From: Mucilaginibacter xinganensis
Lineage (GTDB): Bacteria > Bacteroidota > Bacteroidia > Sphingobacteriales > Sphingobacteriaceae
Length of the DNA: 64,000 nucleotides
Direction: 5' to 3'
NCBI RefSeq assembly: GCF_002257585.1
Contig: NZ_CP022743.1
Span: 2,728,001-2,792,000 of the forward strand
Shown here: positions 44,633 to 52,173 of the stretch, piece by piece
Numbering within the stretch: position 1 is the first letter of the stretch
How the letters are laid out: each line of letters opens with the position of its first letter
The notes under the pieces: generated by a model
Seen by the model: only the letters and a program-made list of their open reading frames with translations
Database searches by the model: none
What the model was told of the DNA's origin: nothing
Translations under genes and position numbers: made by a program

Positions 44633-45334
44633 TTAAACAGTTTCGGTAATATCATCGTCTACGTCAAGGTGACTGTAAACCAGTTTACGGTAAGCCACTA
44701 CCAGCAGGATGTTTACAAACGGGATAACAAATATCATCCCAATGCGGGTGAGCGATCCAATGAGCACCATTACCTCAATAAGCAGGAACAATAAAAAATA
44801 TTTAACGAAATTTCCTTTTATCAGGTTAAAGCTTTGCGCAACTGATTCAAAAGGGCCCGACTGATCATCAACTATAAAACAGGCACAAATAGGGAAGTAG
44901 AAAAGAAAGAAAAACTGGATAATAAAAAATATTCCGATACCTAAAATGCTTGGCACTATGCCATCGCCAAGATATTTAATCCCATTTGTCATAAATACCG
45001 CAATGGTACTCACAATTACCAGCAGGACAATGTAACTTAGCAGCATTTTTAGTTTTGGCATAACATCACCAAACCCGAAATCATAAAATTCTTTATCAAT
45101 CAACTGGAAGATGAGCTTTATAAAACCAAGGAAAAAAAAGCTTATACAAATTAACAAAAGTACTACACCTATTGATGTTAAAACTTCATCATTCAGCAGG
45201 TTGTAAATAACAAAACCAAAGCCACCAACCACAACAAACACAATAAGCGTGTACACAGCAATGGTGGCAAAGTTCTTTTTTAAAATGTGCCAGGCAATAC
45301 TAAGTGTTTCTGTTACCGAAAATGGATGATACAT
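44633..45334 (-). CDS. multi-pass membrane protein of unknown function
   Basis: A 233-residue inner-membrane protein with about six hydrophobic helices. The start FSVTETLSIAWHILKKNFAT and the late QSFNLIKGNFVKYFLL segments are amphipathic repeats resembling DUF975/YciC-like proteins, and the two halves look like an internal duplication. The C terminus is acidic (DVDDDITE). It lies 6 bases after a GT2 gene and 2 before the GH3-family gene, so it is translated with them. No enzymatic motif is seen. Confidence 0.7.
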   Translation of the reverse strand: MYHPFSVTETLSIAWHILKKNFATIAVYTLIVFVVVGGFGFVIYNLLNDEVLTSIGVVLLLICISFFFLGFIKLIFQLIDKEFYDFGFGDVMPKLKMLLSYIVLLVIVSTIAVFMTNGIKYLGDGIVPSILGIGIFFIIQFFFLFYFPICACFIVDDQSGPFESVAQSFNLIKGNFVKYFLLFLLIEVMVLIGSLTRIGMIFVIPFVNILLVVAYRKLVYSHLDVDDDITETV

Positions 45335-45340
45335 AGATAA

Positions 45341-46309
45341 TTATGATAATTTTAATATTACCCGTTTCCAAAAATCCTGCATAAAACCTAACCCGTAGGC
45401 AGTTAGCTGGATGAAGGAAGCTATTAAACTCAAAAATGCGATTTTTGCCGAGTTGTTTTTAATCCACGAGTGAAAAAATATCAACAAAATGAACAGCAAC
45501 AGTACAAAATTACATAACACTGCAATTCGCCAGGTAAATATGTTAGCAACTAGGGTAAATAGTAATGAAAGTGTAAATACTGCCGGAAAAAAATGTACTG
45601 CTTTCAGCTCGCCGGGAAAGAATTTGTAAACGTTGATGCGTGCCCTGCCAAAAAAATGGATCTGCTTATAAAACTGTAAAAAATTGGTGCGGCGCTTGTG
45701 ATAAACTTTTGCCTCGGGGATAAGCCCTATTTTAAAGCCCAGGGAATGGATGCGGATGCTATACTCAATGTCCTCGCCCGAACGTGTGATGATAAAGCCG
45801 CCCGCTTTTTCCCAAACCTGCCGCGAAATGCCCATGTTAAAGCTGCGGGGATGAAACTGCCCTATTCCTTTTTTGTTGCCACGGATCCCGCCGGTGGTAA
45901 AAGGAGAGGTCATGGAATAGCTTATGGCCTTTTGAATAGGAGTAAACGAAGGATGTGAAGCGTCGGGGCCGCCATAAGCATCCAAAGGGTTCGCTTTTAG
46001 TGAGGCGTCAACCACTTGTAAATAATTTTCTGGAATCAGGCAGTCAGAATCAAAAATTATAAAATAATCGCCTTTGGCACGTTCAAAACCATAGTTGCGG
46101 GTAAAGCCTTGTCCCTCGTTAGGTTTTACAAAGTACTTAATATCAAGTTTACCGGCAAAGCTTTTTACAATTTCGGCCGCATCATCTTTAGACCCATCTT
46201 CAATCACCAAAACCTCAAACTGCTTATAGGTTTGCAGGGTAAGGGTTTGCAGCAGTTCTTTAATTTCCTGCGGGCGATTGTATAATGGTATAATGATAGA
46301 AAAAAACAT
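45341..46309 (-). CDS. GT2 family glycosyltransferase with C-terminal membrane helices
   Basis: A 322-residue processive-type GT2 enzyme. The GT-A domain starts IIIPLYNRPQEIKELL and has VIEDGSKDD (UDP-sugar site), FIIFDSDCLIP (metal-binding DxD at about 92-94) and the acceptor-side GEDIEYSIR near 180. The last 90 residues form two to three membrane helices. It would make a surface or envelope glycan from a nucleotide-sugar. First gene of the five-gene operon ending in rseP; its upstream gap holds inverted copies of an intergenic repeat. Confidence 0.9.
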   Translation of the reverse strand: MFFSIIIPLYNRPQEIKELLQTLTLQTYKQFEVLVIEDGSKDDAAEIVKSFAGKLDIKYFVKPNEGQGFTRNYGFERAKGDYFIIFDSDCLIPENYLQVVDASLKANPLDAYGGPDASHPSFTPIQKAISYSMTSPFTTGGIRGNKKGIGQFHPRSFNMGISRQVWEKAGGFIITRSGEDIEYSIRIHSLGFKIGLIPEAKVYHKRRTNFLQFYKQIHFFGRARINVYKFFPGELKAVHFFPAVFTLSLLFTLVANIFTWRIAVLCNFVLLLFILLIFFHSWIKNNSAKIAFLSLIASFIQLTAYGLGFMQDFWKRVILKLS

Positions 46310-46310
46310 G

Positions 46311-46412
46311 TTTGATTTGAAGATTTGAAAATAATTTAAAGAGTTAATTAAATAATTACGCTGGCTGAATTTTTAATCATTTTCAAATTAACACAGCTTC
46401 AAATTATCAAAT
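46311..46412. repeat. inverted pair of TTTGAAGATTTGAAAAT-type repeats
   Basis: TTTGATTTGAAGATTTGAAA at 46311-46330 faces a reverse-oriented copy at 46379-46412, which reads on the minus strand as AATTTGAAGCTGTG then AATTTGAAAATGA. The gap between two GT2 genes is occupied entirely by the two copies and an AT-rich spacer. It is related to 27424-27470. Confidence 0.45.
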
Positions 46413-47362
46413 TAAATAACTTCCTCAACCTGGTATTTATTCCGCTCGGGGGCACTGCGGGCTACAAGTTCGGCTACAAAGCCGGTTAAAAACAGCTGTG
46501 AACCCAATATTACAGCTACCAGCGCTATGTAAAACAACGGCTGATCGGTTATATTCCGGTAATGTTCGCCGTTAGATATCGCACGGAGCTTGTCAATAAT
46601 CATCCAGATGGTAATTATTGTCCCGGCAAGAAAGCTCAGTGTTCCCATGGCGCCAAAAAAATGCATGGGGCGCTTGCCAAATTTACCGACAAAAAATATC
46701 GACATCAGATCTAGCAACCCATTTATAAAACGGCTCATCCCGAATTTGGTTGTACCATATTTACGCGGCCTGTGCTCAACAATCTGTTCGCCAATTTTGC
46801 TGAAACCCGCCCATTTGGCTATCACCGGGATATAGCGGTGCATTTCGCCATATACCTCAATGTTTTTTACTACAGCCCTGCGATAAGCTTTTAAACCGCA
46901 GTTAAAGTCGTGCAGGTTATTAATGCCCGACATTTTGCGTGTGGCAGCATTAAATAGTTTTGTGGGTATAGTTTTGCTTAAGGGATCATGCCGCTTGGCT
47001 TTCCAGCCCGATATCAGGTCGTATTTCTCTTCGGTAATGCGGCGGTATAGTTCAGGAATTTCGTCCGGGCTGTCCTGCAGGTCAGCATCCATAGTAATAA
47101 TAACATTGCCTTCTGCAGCATCAAAGCCGGTATTCAACGCGGCCGATTTGCCATAATTGCGCCTGAATTTGATTCCCTTTATAAAAGGATTGCCTTTATT
47201 AAGTGTCCGGATCATTTCCCATGAACCGTCGTTACTGCCATCGTCAACAAGGATCACCTCGTAAGTAAAACGGTTGTTATCCATTACCTGGCTTATCCAA
47301 GAGGTAAGTTCCGGCAATGATTCTATTTCGTTATAAAGTGGTACTACTACTGATATATCCAT
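46412..47362 (-). CDS. polyprenyl-phosphate glycosyltransferase (DPM/ArnC-like GT2)
   Basis: A 316-residue GT2 enzyme with two C-terminal membrane helices (about 230-255 and 270-295), the arrangement of ArnC, GtrB and DPM1-type proteins. Motifs are VVPLYNEIESLPEL, ILVDDGSNDGSW, the metal-binding MDADLQDSPDEI near residue 95 and HDFNCGLKAYRR near 155. It transfers a sugar from a nucleotide-sugar to undecaprenyl phosphate, supplying periplasmic glycosylation. It lies upstream of a second GT2 gene, separated by a repeat-filled gap. A -7-like TATTTTTG (minus, 47413-47420) may be its promoter. Confidence 0.92.
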   Translation of the reverse strand: MDISVVVPLYNEIESLPELTSWISQVMDNNRFTYEVILVDDGSNDGSWEMIRTLNKGNPFIKGIKFRRNYGKSAALNTGFDAAEGNVIITMDADLQDSPDEIPELYRRITEEKYDLISGWKAKRHDPLSKTIPTKLFNAATRKMSGINNLHDFNCGLKAYRRAVVKNIEVYGEMHRYIPVIAKWAGFSKIGEQIVEHRPRKYGTTKFGMSRFINGLLDLMSIFFVGKFGKRPMHFFGAMGTLSFLAGTIITIWMIIDKLRAISNGEHYRNITDQPLFYIALVAVILGSQLFLTGFVAELVARSAPERNKYQVEEVI

Positions 47363-47494
47363 TTATTAGGAATGCAGACCGGAACCACGTATAATGTATT
47401 CCGTATCATCTGCAAAAATATAAAAAAGAGTTTAGTTTGATTATACTGATTTGATTTAAGATTGCGCCGGTTATTTTAATGCTTAACGGATGTT

Positions 47495-47525
47495 TTGCAA
47501 GTTTTACAAAATGTGAGTATCTTTG
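47495..47525 (+). promoter_or_regulatory. near-consensus Bacteroidota promoter
   Basis: TTG (47495-47497), 20 bases, TATCTTTG (47518-47525): both elements and spacing fit the TTG-N17-23-TAnnTTTG consensus. It is the best promoter match in the window and lies 15 bases before the small ORF at 47541. Confidence 0.65.
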
Positions 47526-47540
47526 CAAAAAAATAAAAAG

Positions 47541-47630
47541 ATGCAACGCCTTAATTATTTCTGCAATAAAAACCTGATGTGCCAAATAGATGCACAGCAG
47601 AAGGGGTATGCGTTAAATTCACCTTTCTAG
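47541..47630 (+). CDS. 29-codon small ORF behind a strong promoter
   Basis: ATG to TAG, 29 residues, beginning MQRLNYFCNKNLMCQIDAQQ. It has two Cys and two Met residues (counting the initiator), no membrane segment, and no family I recognize. Its promoter is near-consensus and the ATG follows an A-rich stretch, as expected for Bacteroidota translation starts. It could be a leader peptide for the TPR gene 94 bases downstream, or a small protein. The NYF...MC pattern loosely resembles the cysteine leader at 59649. No terminator hairpin follows it. Confidence 0.4.
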   Translation: MQRLNYFCNKNLMCQIDAQQKGYALNSPF

Positions 47631-47724
47631 CGGCTGGTTTATTACTCCGCATTCCAAACACAATTATTATAAAACATTAAGGTTTTACTTACCGTGAACC
47701 TGATTGTATAAATGAAGATTTTTT

Positions 47725-48246
47725 ATGAGCACCTATTATACAATTGAAGAAAAGTACTTGCAGGCAACTGATAAGCTAACCTATGGGAAAACCCCCAAAG
47801 CTTTACAGCTGCTTAATGAAATTGTAAGTAACGACCCTTTATATGCCCGGGCGCATCACCAGCTGGGTAAAATATATTATTACGATATTGAGGATTATCA
47901 GACGGCTGGTTACCACTTTAAAACCTGTATGGAACTTGAGCCTGCATTTCCGGGTAACTATTTTCACTACCTGACGCTTGTTGTGTTTTTAAACATGGAG
48001 AAGCAGGTAACACTTATTGCCGAAAAGGCGTTAGCCACTCCCGGTGTTGATGTTGCCGAGATATATGACCTGCTGGGTTTATCTGCCGAAAAGAACAGGC
48101 ATTTTGAAAAGGCATTAAAAGCCTACAATGACGCTTTTGAAATGGTAACCGACACAGTTGAAAGGGCGAGGGTAGAGGAAAGTATTAAGCGGGTAACCGC
48201 TAAAATGCAAAAAAGCAATGCAGTCAGCTATCATTTAACGGATTGA
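47725..48246 (+). CDS. tetratricopeptide repeat protein
   Basis: A 173-residue soluble protein made of about four TPR units. AYHQLGKIYY-like helices (RAHHQLGKIYYYDIEDYQTA) near residue 50 and AEIYDLLGLSAEKNRHFEKA near 115 are recognizable. There is no signal peptide, so it probably acts in the cytoplasm as a protein-binding scaffold. It is followed by a strong terminator and preceded by a small ORF with a strong promoter. The partner is unknown. Confidence 0.85.
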   Translation: MSTYYTIEEKYLQATDKLTYGKTPKALQLLNEIVSNDPLYARAHHQLGKIYYYDIEDYQTAGYHFKTCMELEPAFPGNYFHYLTLVVFLNMEKQVTLIAEKALATPGVDVAEIYDLLGLSAEKNRHFEKALKAYNDAFEMVTDTVERARVEESIKRVTAKMQKSNAVSYHLTD

Positions 48247-48266
48247 TTACGCTGGTTATTTAATGT

Positions 48267-48306
48267 AAAAAGACCTGCAAACTTTAAATATTTGCAGGTC
48301 TTTTTT
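48267..48306 (+). terminator. terminator after the TPR gene
   Basis: A perfect 15-bp stem pairs 48267-48281 with 48291-48305 (core GACCTGCAAA), with a T-run to 48306. A/T arms allow function on both strands. Confidence 0.85.
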
Positions 48307-48794
48307 GTTTATAAATTGCTACTGTCAATTCAAAAAATCAGGAAAATTACTTCATCACCCTAACCTTATTGGGGAAATATCATGCAGGGTGTCCCTGCCA
48401 TGTCGCATTACAAAAGCTGGTTACCTTGCTGGCTCCAGTTCCGTTACTTCATTTTTGTCGTTCAGCTTATAGGGTATATGTTGCCAAATGTTAATTATTA
48501 AATAAAATCGCTTTTTAATTGACGAAATATCTGATAATATTTAAGAGAATAAAATATGCTTTTAATAATATGGCATTTATTTTTTAAGAATTTTATTCTG
48601 TAAATTAATTTTATTTAAGAATATAGTTCTTTAATGCTATGTAAGTGTAAAATTATTGCTTACTACGATTAAACCGTTGGCGATTTATATGGTCATAGAT
48701 ACATGAAATTTGATACAGTGATCGTATCGTTTGCAACTAAAAATAATAACAGGCAAATGATCACATCATTCTAAAACTAAAACAAATTAACACC
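48307..48794. other. long non-coding gap before the secreted Asn/Gly-rich protein
   Basis: Bases 48349-48500 are of mixed composition and contain the short hairpin GCAGGG-TGT-CCCTGC (48393-48407) and the possible coding remnant. From 48500 to 48794 the sequence is very AT-rich, as in long leaders or promoter regions. No clear TAnnTTTG with a TTG upstream was found. Confidence 0.4.
48424..48500 (-). pseudogene. possible remnant of a coding region
   Basis: Read leftward, the frame ending in TAA near 48421 gives NIWQHIPYKLNDKNEV and then TELEPAR. It is hydrophilic, protein-like and GC-richer than its AT-rich surroundings. The frame opens only some 37 codons upstream with no ATG, GTG or TTG in a plausible place. 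It may be the tail of a decayed gene, part of an interspersed element, or chance. Confidence 0.2.
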
Positions 48795-49544
48795 ATGAAA
48801 AAGATAGCAATAATATCAGCAATAGCATTAAGTGGTTTATTCTATAATACTGCAAATGCGCAATTAAGGGTACACGTAGGGTTTAATTTTGGCGGCAGCC
48901 CAGTGGTTTACAGGCACGAACCTGTTGTGGTTGAGCAACCGGTTTATCAGCCAACACAGGATGTTTACGATGACAGTAATGACGATGACTATTATTATCT
49001 GCCTGATGTTGATGCTTATTATAACGTAAACGCTGGCTGTTATTATTATAATGATGGAAATAACTGGATTTCGGCGGCTTATTTGCCAGGTGCTTACCGT
49101 AATTATGATTGGAGAAGTGTCCGCAGGTTTGAGATCCATGAGAACCGTCCGTTTATGAGGGGCGACTTTTACCGGTCAAGGTTTAATGGCCGCGAGGTAG
49201 CTGCGTTCAGGCATTATGACAGAGATAACAGGTTTGGTGGCGGTTACGGACGCGATGAGCATTTTAATCGTGATGCGTACCGCGGGTATGATCGCAGGGT
49301 TAACAATTGGGGAAGGGATGAGCATCGCCAGGATAATTACAGAAGGAACGACGATCATAACTGGAACAGGGGCCAGGGCGGTTATAGCCAGCCATCAAAC
49401 CAAAATGATAACCGCGGCCGTGGTGGATTTGGCCAGCCGGCCAACCAGGACAATGGAGGCCGCGACCGTGGCAACCGGGGTGGAGGCGATGATCACTTTG
49501 CCCGTAATAACATGGGCATGTCGCACCGCATGGCAAGATTTTAA
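48795..49544 (+). CDS. secreted low-complexity Asn/Gly/Arg/Asp-rich protein
   Basis: A 249-residue exported protein with a clean signal peptide ending near NANAQL. Residues of about 20-115 form a folded part rich in Tyr and Asp (DDSNDDDYYYLPDVDAYY, then CYYYNDGNNWISAAYLPG), with one Cys. The remaining 130 residues are disordered, with repeated short units such as GRDEHFNRD, NRGQGGYSQP and RGRGGFGQPANQ. I know no function; surface adhesion, metal binding or matrix formation would fit. It is a single gene with a long upstream region and a strong terminator. Confidence 0.75.
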   Translation: MKKIAIISAIALSGLFYNTANAQLRVHVGFNFGGSPVVYRHEPVVVEQPVYQPTQDVYDDSNDDDYYYLPDVDAYYNVNAGCYYYNDGNNWISAAYLPGAYRNYDWRSVRRFEIHENRPFMRGDFYRSRFNGREVAAFRHYDRDNRFGGGYGRDEHFNRDAYRGYDRRVNNWGRDEHRQDNYRRNDDHNWNRGQGGYSQPSNQNDNRGRGGFGQPANQDNGGRDRGNRGGGDDHFARNNMGMSHRMARF

Positions 49545-49574
49545 ATAGTGTTTGTCAATATTATATACATGAAC

Positions 49575-49600
49575 AAGGCCTCCGCGAGGGAGGCCTTTTC
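49575..49600. terminator. terminator between the secreted protein gene and the aldo/keto reductase operon
   Basis: AAGGCCTCC (49575-49583) pairs with GGAGGCCTT (49589-49597), 9 GC-rich bp with a 5-base loop, and TTTTC follows on the plus strand. The genes on both sides converge on it. Confidence 0.8.
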
Positions 49601-49648
49601 TATTAGCCCGGATTTTAAATCGGTAAACTGTTATAGCTCATTACAGGT

Positions 49649-50605
49649 TTAACTGTAACTGCTCGCACTGTTTAAAAGGTCAATAGCATCACTATTTAAA
49701 TTTAGCTGTATTGATCTTATCAATTCATCTAATTGATTTACTGTGGTGGCACTGGCTATTGGTGCGGTAATACCGGGGCGGGCAATTATCCAAGCCAGGG
49801 CGACACTCGCGGGAGTCGTACCATATTCCGCAGCCACTTTATCAAGGGCCGCCAAAATCTTATACCCGCGCGGATTAAGAAAATTTTTAACACCCTGCCC
49901 GCGGCTGCTTTGCCCAAGATCGTTTTCAGACCTGTACTTGCCGGTTAAAAAACCGCTGGCCAGCGAGTAATAGGATATTACGCCAATGTTTCTTTCGCGG
50001 CAAACGGGCTCCAGCTCTTTTTCGTAATATTCCCTGCTGTACAGGTTGTATTCAGGTTGTAAGCATTGATAAGCGGCGAGGTTATGGTCTTTACTAACCT
50101 GTAATGCTTCTTTAAGCCTGGTTCCATCAAAATTAGATGCGCCAATTATCCTTACTTTGCCCTGTTTTACCAGGTCGGTGTAGGTTTCAAGCGTTTCTAA
50201 AAGCGGCGTTTCTTTATCATCGTCGTGCGATTGGTACAGGTCGATATGATCTGTTTGCAGGCGTTTCAACGAATCTTCTACTGCAGCTGTAATGTATTTT
50301 CGGGATAGCCCTTTTTTATTGTCGCCCATTGGCTTGCCAACTTTTGTGGCAATAACCACTTTGTTCCGTTTGCCCGATCTTTTTAGCCACTTGCCAATGA
50401 TGATCTCAGACTCGCCGCCTTTATTTTCCGGTACCCAGTACGAATAAACATCCGCGGTGTCAATAAGATCAAGTCCCGCATCAACAAAGGCATCCAGAAT
50501 TTTAAAAGCATCATTTTCATTTACCGTCCACCCGAAAACATTCCCTCCAAATGCAAATGGAGAAACCATTAACCCCGAACTGCCTATTTCGCGTTTTTCT
50601 GTCAT
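49649..50605 (-). CDS. aldo/keto reductase
   Basis: A 318-residue NADPH-dependent oxidoreductase of the AKR superfamily (TIM barrel). The catalytic tetrad can be seen: Asp and Tyr in DLIDTADVYSYW (about 45-56), Lys in VVIATKVGKP near 80 and His in DLYQSHDDD near 125. The NADP-binding end has IASATTVNQLDELI. The group with KGGESEIIIGKWL is the YghZ/AKR11-like type, reducing small aldehydes or ketones. It follows a 75-residue ORF by 15 bases, read leftward, so the two are co-transcribed. Confidence 0.93.
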   Translation of the reverse strand: MTEKREIGSSGLMVSPFAFGGNVFGWTVNENDAFKILDAFVDAGLDLIDTADVYSYWVPENKGGESEIIIGKWLKRSGKRNKVVIATKVGKPMGDNKKGLSRKYITAAVEDSLKRLQTDHIDLYQSHDDDKETPLLETLETYTDLVKQGKVRIIGASNFDGTRLKEALQVSKDHNLAAYQCLQPEYNLYSREYYEKELEPVCRERNIGVISYYSLASGFLTGKYRSENDLGQSSRGQGVKNFLNPRGYKILAALDKVAAEYGTTPASVALAWIIARPGITAPIASATTVNQLDELIRSIQLNLNSDAIDLLNSASSYS

Positions 50606-50620
50606 GTCTAAATAGATCTA

Positions 50621-50848
50621 TTATACGATTTGTTGTGACAATTCATCAACCCAGCTGCTTAAGTAAGGCTCGGTGCCGGCAAGACGAACCCATTTACCGT
50701 CTTCATCTTTTGCTATAATCAGGTGCAGGCTGTTGTCTATAGATTCAAATTCATAGGCATTCGGGTAGCCATCAAAAGTTATTTGTTTTACTATTCCGTC
50801 CACAGCGGAATCAGACCCGGTTAGTATTGCTTCAAATTGTTGTTTCAT
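50621..50848 (-). CDS. small hypothetical protein (75 aa)
   Basis: A 75-residue soluble protein beginning MKQQFEAILTG, with no signal peptide. The alternating hydrophobic pattern (IVKQITFDGYPNAYEFESI, HLIIAKDEDGKWVRLAG) suggests a small alpha/beta fold, ending in a helix with SSWVDELSQQIV. It is first in a two-gene leftward operon with the aldo/keto reductase. I recognize no family. Length, spacing and composition support that it is real. Confidence 0.7.
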   Translation of the reverse strand: MKQQFEAILTGSDSAVDGIVKQITFDGYPNAYEFESIDNSLHLIIAKDEDGKWVRLAGTEPYLSSWVDELSQQIV

Positions 50849-50995
50849 AAATTAGTGTATATAACTATTATAACTCTTATTAATCAAAATTGTGTTTGGA
50901 TAATGTTGTCAATGTGCTTTTTTTTCGGGATATTTTTAAAAACTGTTTCATTTGCGATAACCTGTACCACGCGTAAATAGCGGGCGGCTATTTCT

Positions 50996-51003
50996 TATAT
51001 TTA
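50996..51003 (+). promoter_or_regulatory. possible -7 box for the DUF3820 gene
   Basis: TATATTTA differs by one base from TAnnTTTG and ends 4 bases before GTG 51008 and 13 before ATG 51017. Confidence 0.3.
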
Positions 51004-51007
51004 CCCC

Positions 51008-51247
51008 GTGGAAAACATGGGCCCCGATCCGAAAATACTGCTAGATGTTGTGCAAACCAAAATGCCATTTGGCAAATATAAAGATACGCTGATAAGCGAT
51101 ATCCCCATCTCGTACCTGGAGTGGATGCACAACAAAGGTTTTCCGCCTGGTAAGCTGGGAATGATGCTAGCCACTGTTTATGAGATTAAAATTAACGGAC
51201 TTACCGATATCCTGTTTAAAGTAAAACGATCATTAAGGCGGCAATAA
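51008..51247 (+). CDS. DUF3820 family protein
   Basis: A 79-residue soluble protein from GTG 51008; an in-frame ATG at 51017 would shorten it by three residues and is about as likely. The DUF3820 core reads MPFGKYKDTLISDIPISYLEWM, a fold also present at the C terminus of the exonuclease at 7816. The rest is a helix with KLGMMLATVYEIK and a basic tail. The function is unknown; association with nuclease domains suggests nucleic-acid work. It stands alone. Confidence 0.8.
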   Translation: MENMGPDPKILLDVVQTKMPFGKYKDTLISDIPISYLEWMHNKGFPPGKLGMMLATVYEIKINGLTDILFKVKRSLRRQ

Positions 51248-51435
51248 CTACATATCCGGGTTTGTTTATTTAAAGGGGTTTAAATTATAGAATTACTTAA
51301 ATTTATAAATTGTTGTAAGGTGTACCGGTATTTTGCGACTAAGTGTTAAATAATTAGCAGGCCGGTTAACATTACTCAATAATGACCATCCGGTGAACAT
51401 TCACTAACGTATATTTATTTAGAAATTAAAAGACT

Positions 51436-52092
51436 ATGAAAAGAATTATTTTATATGCTGCCGCGGTACTATTATTTGCAGGTTGCGTTAACGGTCAGCC
51501 GGGTGGCAGCCGCAGCGATTTTGCTGTTTTGCCAAAATCGGCCGCAGGAGAAGAAGTTGCGACGTTTGGCGGCGGCTGTTTCTGGAGTATGAGCGAGGCT
51601 ATGTCTGAACTAAAAGGAGTTAATAAAGTGATCTCCGGTTACGCAGGTGGTAATACTAAAAATCCGAGCTACGAGGATGTAAGCTCGCGTACTACTGGCC
51701 ACGCCGAAACTGTGCAGGTTTATTACGATCCTAAAGTAATCAGTTATGCAACTTTAGCGAATGCGTTCTTTTTTGCGCACGACCCAACTGAACTTAACCG
51801 CCAGGGGCCCGATGAAGGTACCGATTACCGTTCAATAGCTTTTTACCGTACCCCCGAGGAAAAAAATACTTTGCAGGCGACCATAAAAAAGATAAACGAA
51901 AGTAAGCATTATCCTGCTGCTATTGTTACCCAGGTAGTGCCGTTTAAAGCATTTTATCCTGCCGAAAAATACCACCAGGGATATTACAGGCTTAATCAGG
52001 ACAATCCCTATATCACAGGCGTTTCCGTACCAAAAGTTTTGAAGTTCAGAAAAGCTGAGAAGGCTGAATTGAAACCGGAATTTCAGAAATAG
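51436..52092 (+). CDS. msrA: peptide methionine sulfoxide reductase MsrA, lipoprotein form
   Basis: Reduces methionine-S-sulfoxide in damaged proteins. It is 218 residues, with a lipoprotein signal whose lipobox is FAGC (Cys near 17), so it acts outside the cytoplasm. The catalytic C48 lies in GGGCFWSMSEAM. The substrate-binding GYAGGNTKNPSYEDV, TGHAETVQVYYDP and GTDYRSIAFY are present. Apart from the lipobox Cys, C48 is the only cysteine, so it is a 1-Cys enzyme without the resolving Cys of most MsrA proteins. It converges on cysN across a hairpin. Confidence 0.95.
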   Translation: MKRIILYAAAVLLFAGCVNGQPGGSRSDFAVLPKSAAGEEVATFGGGCFWSMSEAMSELKGVNKVISGYAGGNTKNPSYEDVSSRTTGHAETVQVYYDPKVISYATLANAFFFAHDPTELNRQGPDEGTDYRSIAFYRTPEEKNTLQATIKKINESKHYPAAIVTQVVPFKAFYPAEKYHQGYYRLNQDNPYITGVSVPKVLKFRKAEKAELKPEFQK

Positions 52093-52170
52093 AGATTAGA
52101 GGTTAGTTAAATAGAGATTAGTTGAATATCAAAAGCGATTTTTAACTAATCTCTAATTAACCAATCCGCT
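52091..52170. repeat. GAGATTAGTTGA-type repeat forming a hairpin
   Basis: AGAGATTAGTT (52113-52123) pairs perfectly with AACTAATCTCT (52144-52154). The 13 bases AGAGATTAGTTGA recur at 31263-31275. The hairpin lies between the convergent msrA and cysN genes, so it probably acts as a terminator for both, though the stem is AT-rich and lacks a long T-run. Confidence 0.5.
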
Positions 52171-52173
52171 TAA

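Noticed and set aside
47631-47724. attenuator hairpin after the 29-codon ORF
   Set aside because: Only a 5-bp AGGTT/AACCT stem without a U-run can form, so no terminator is supported.
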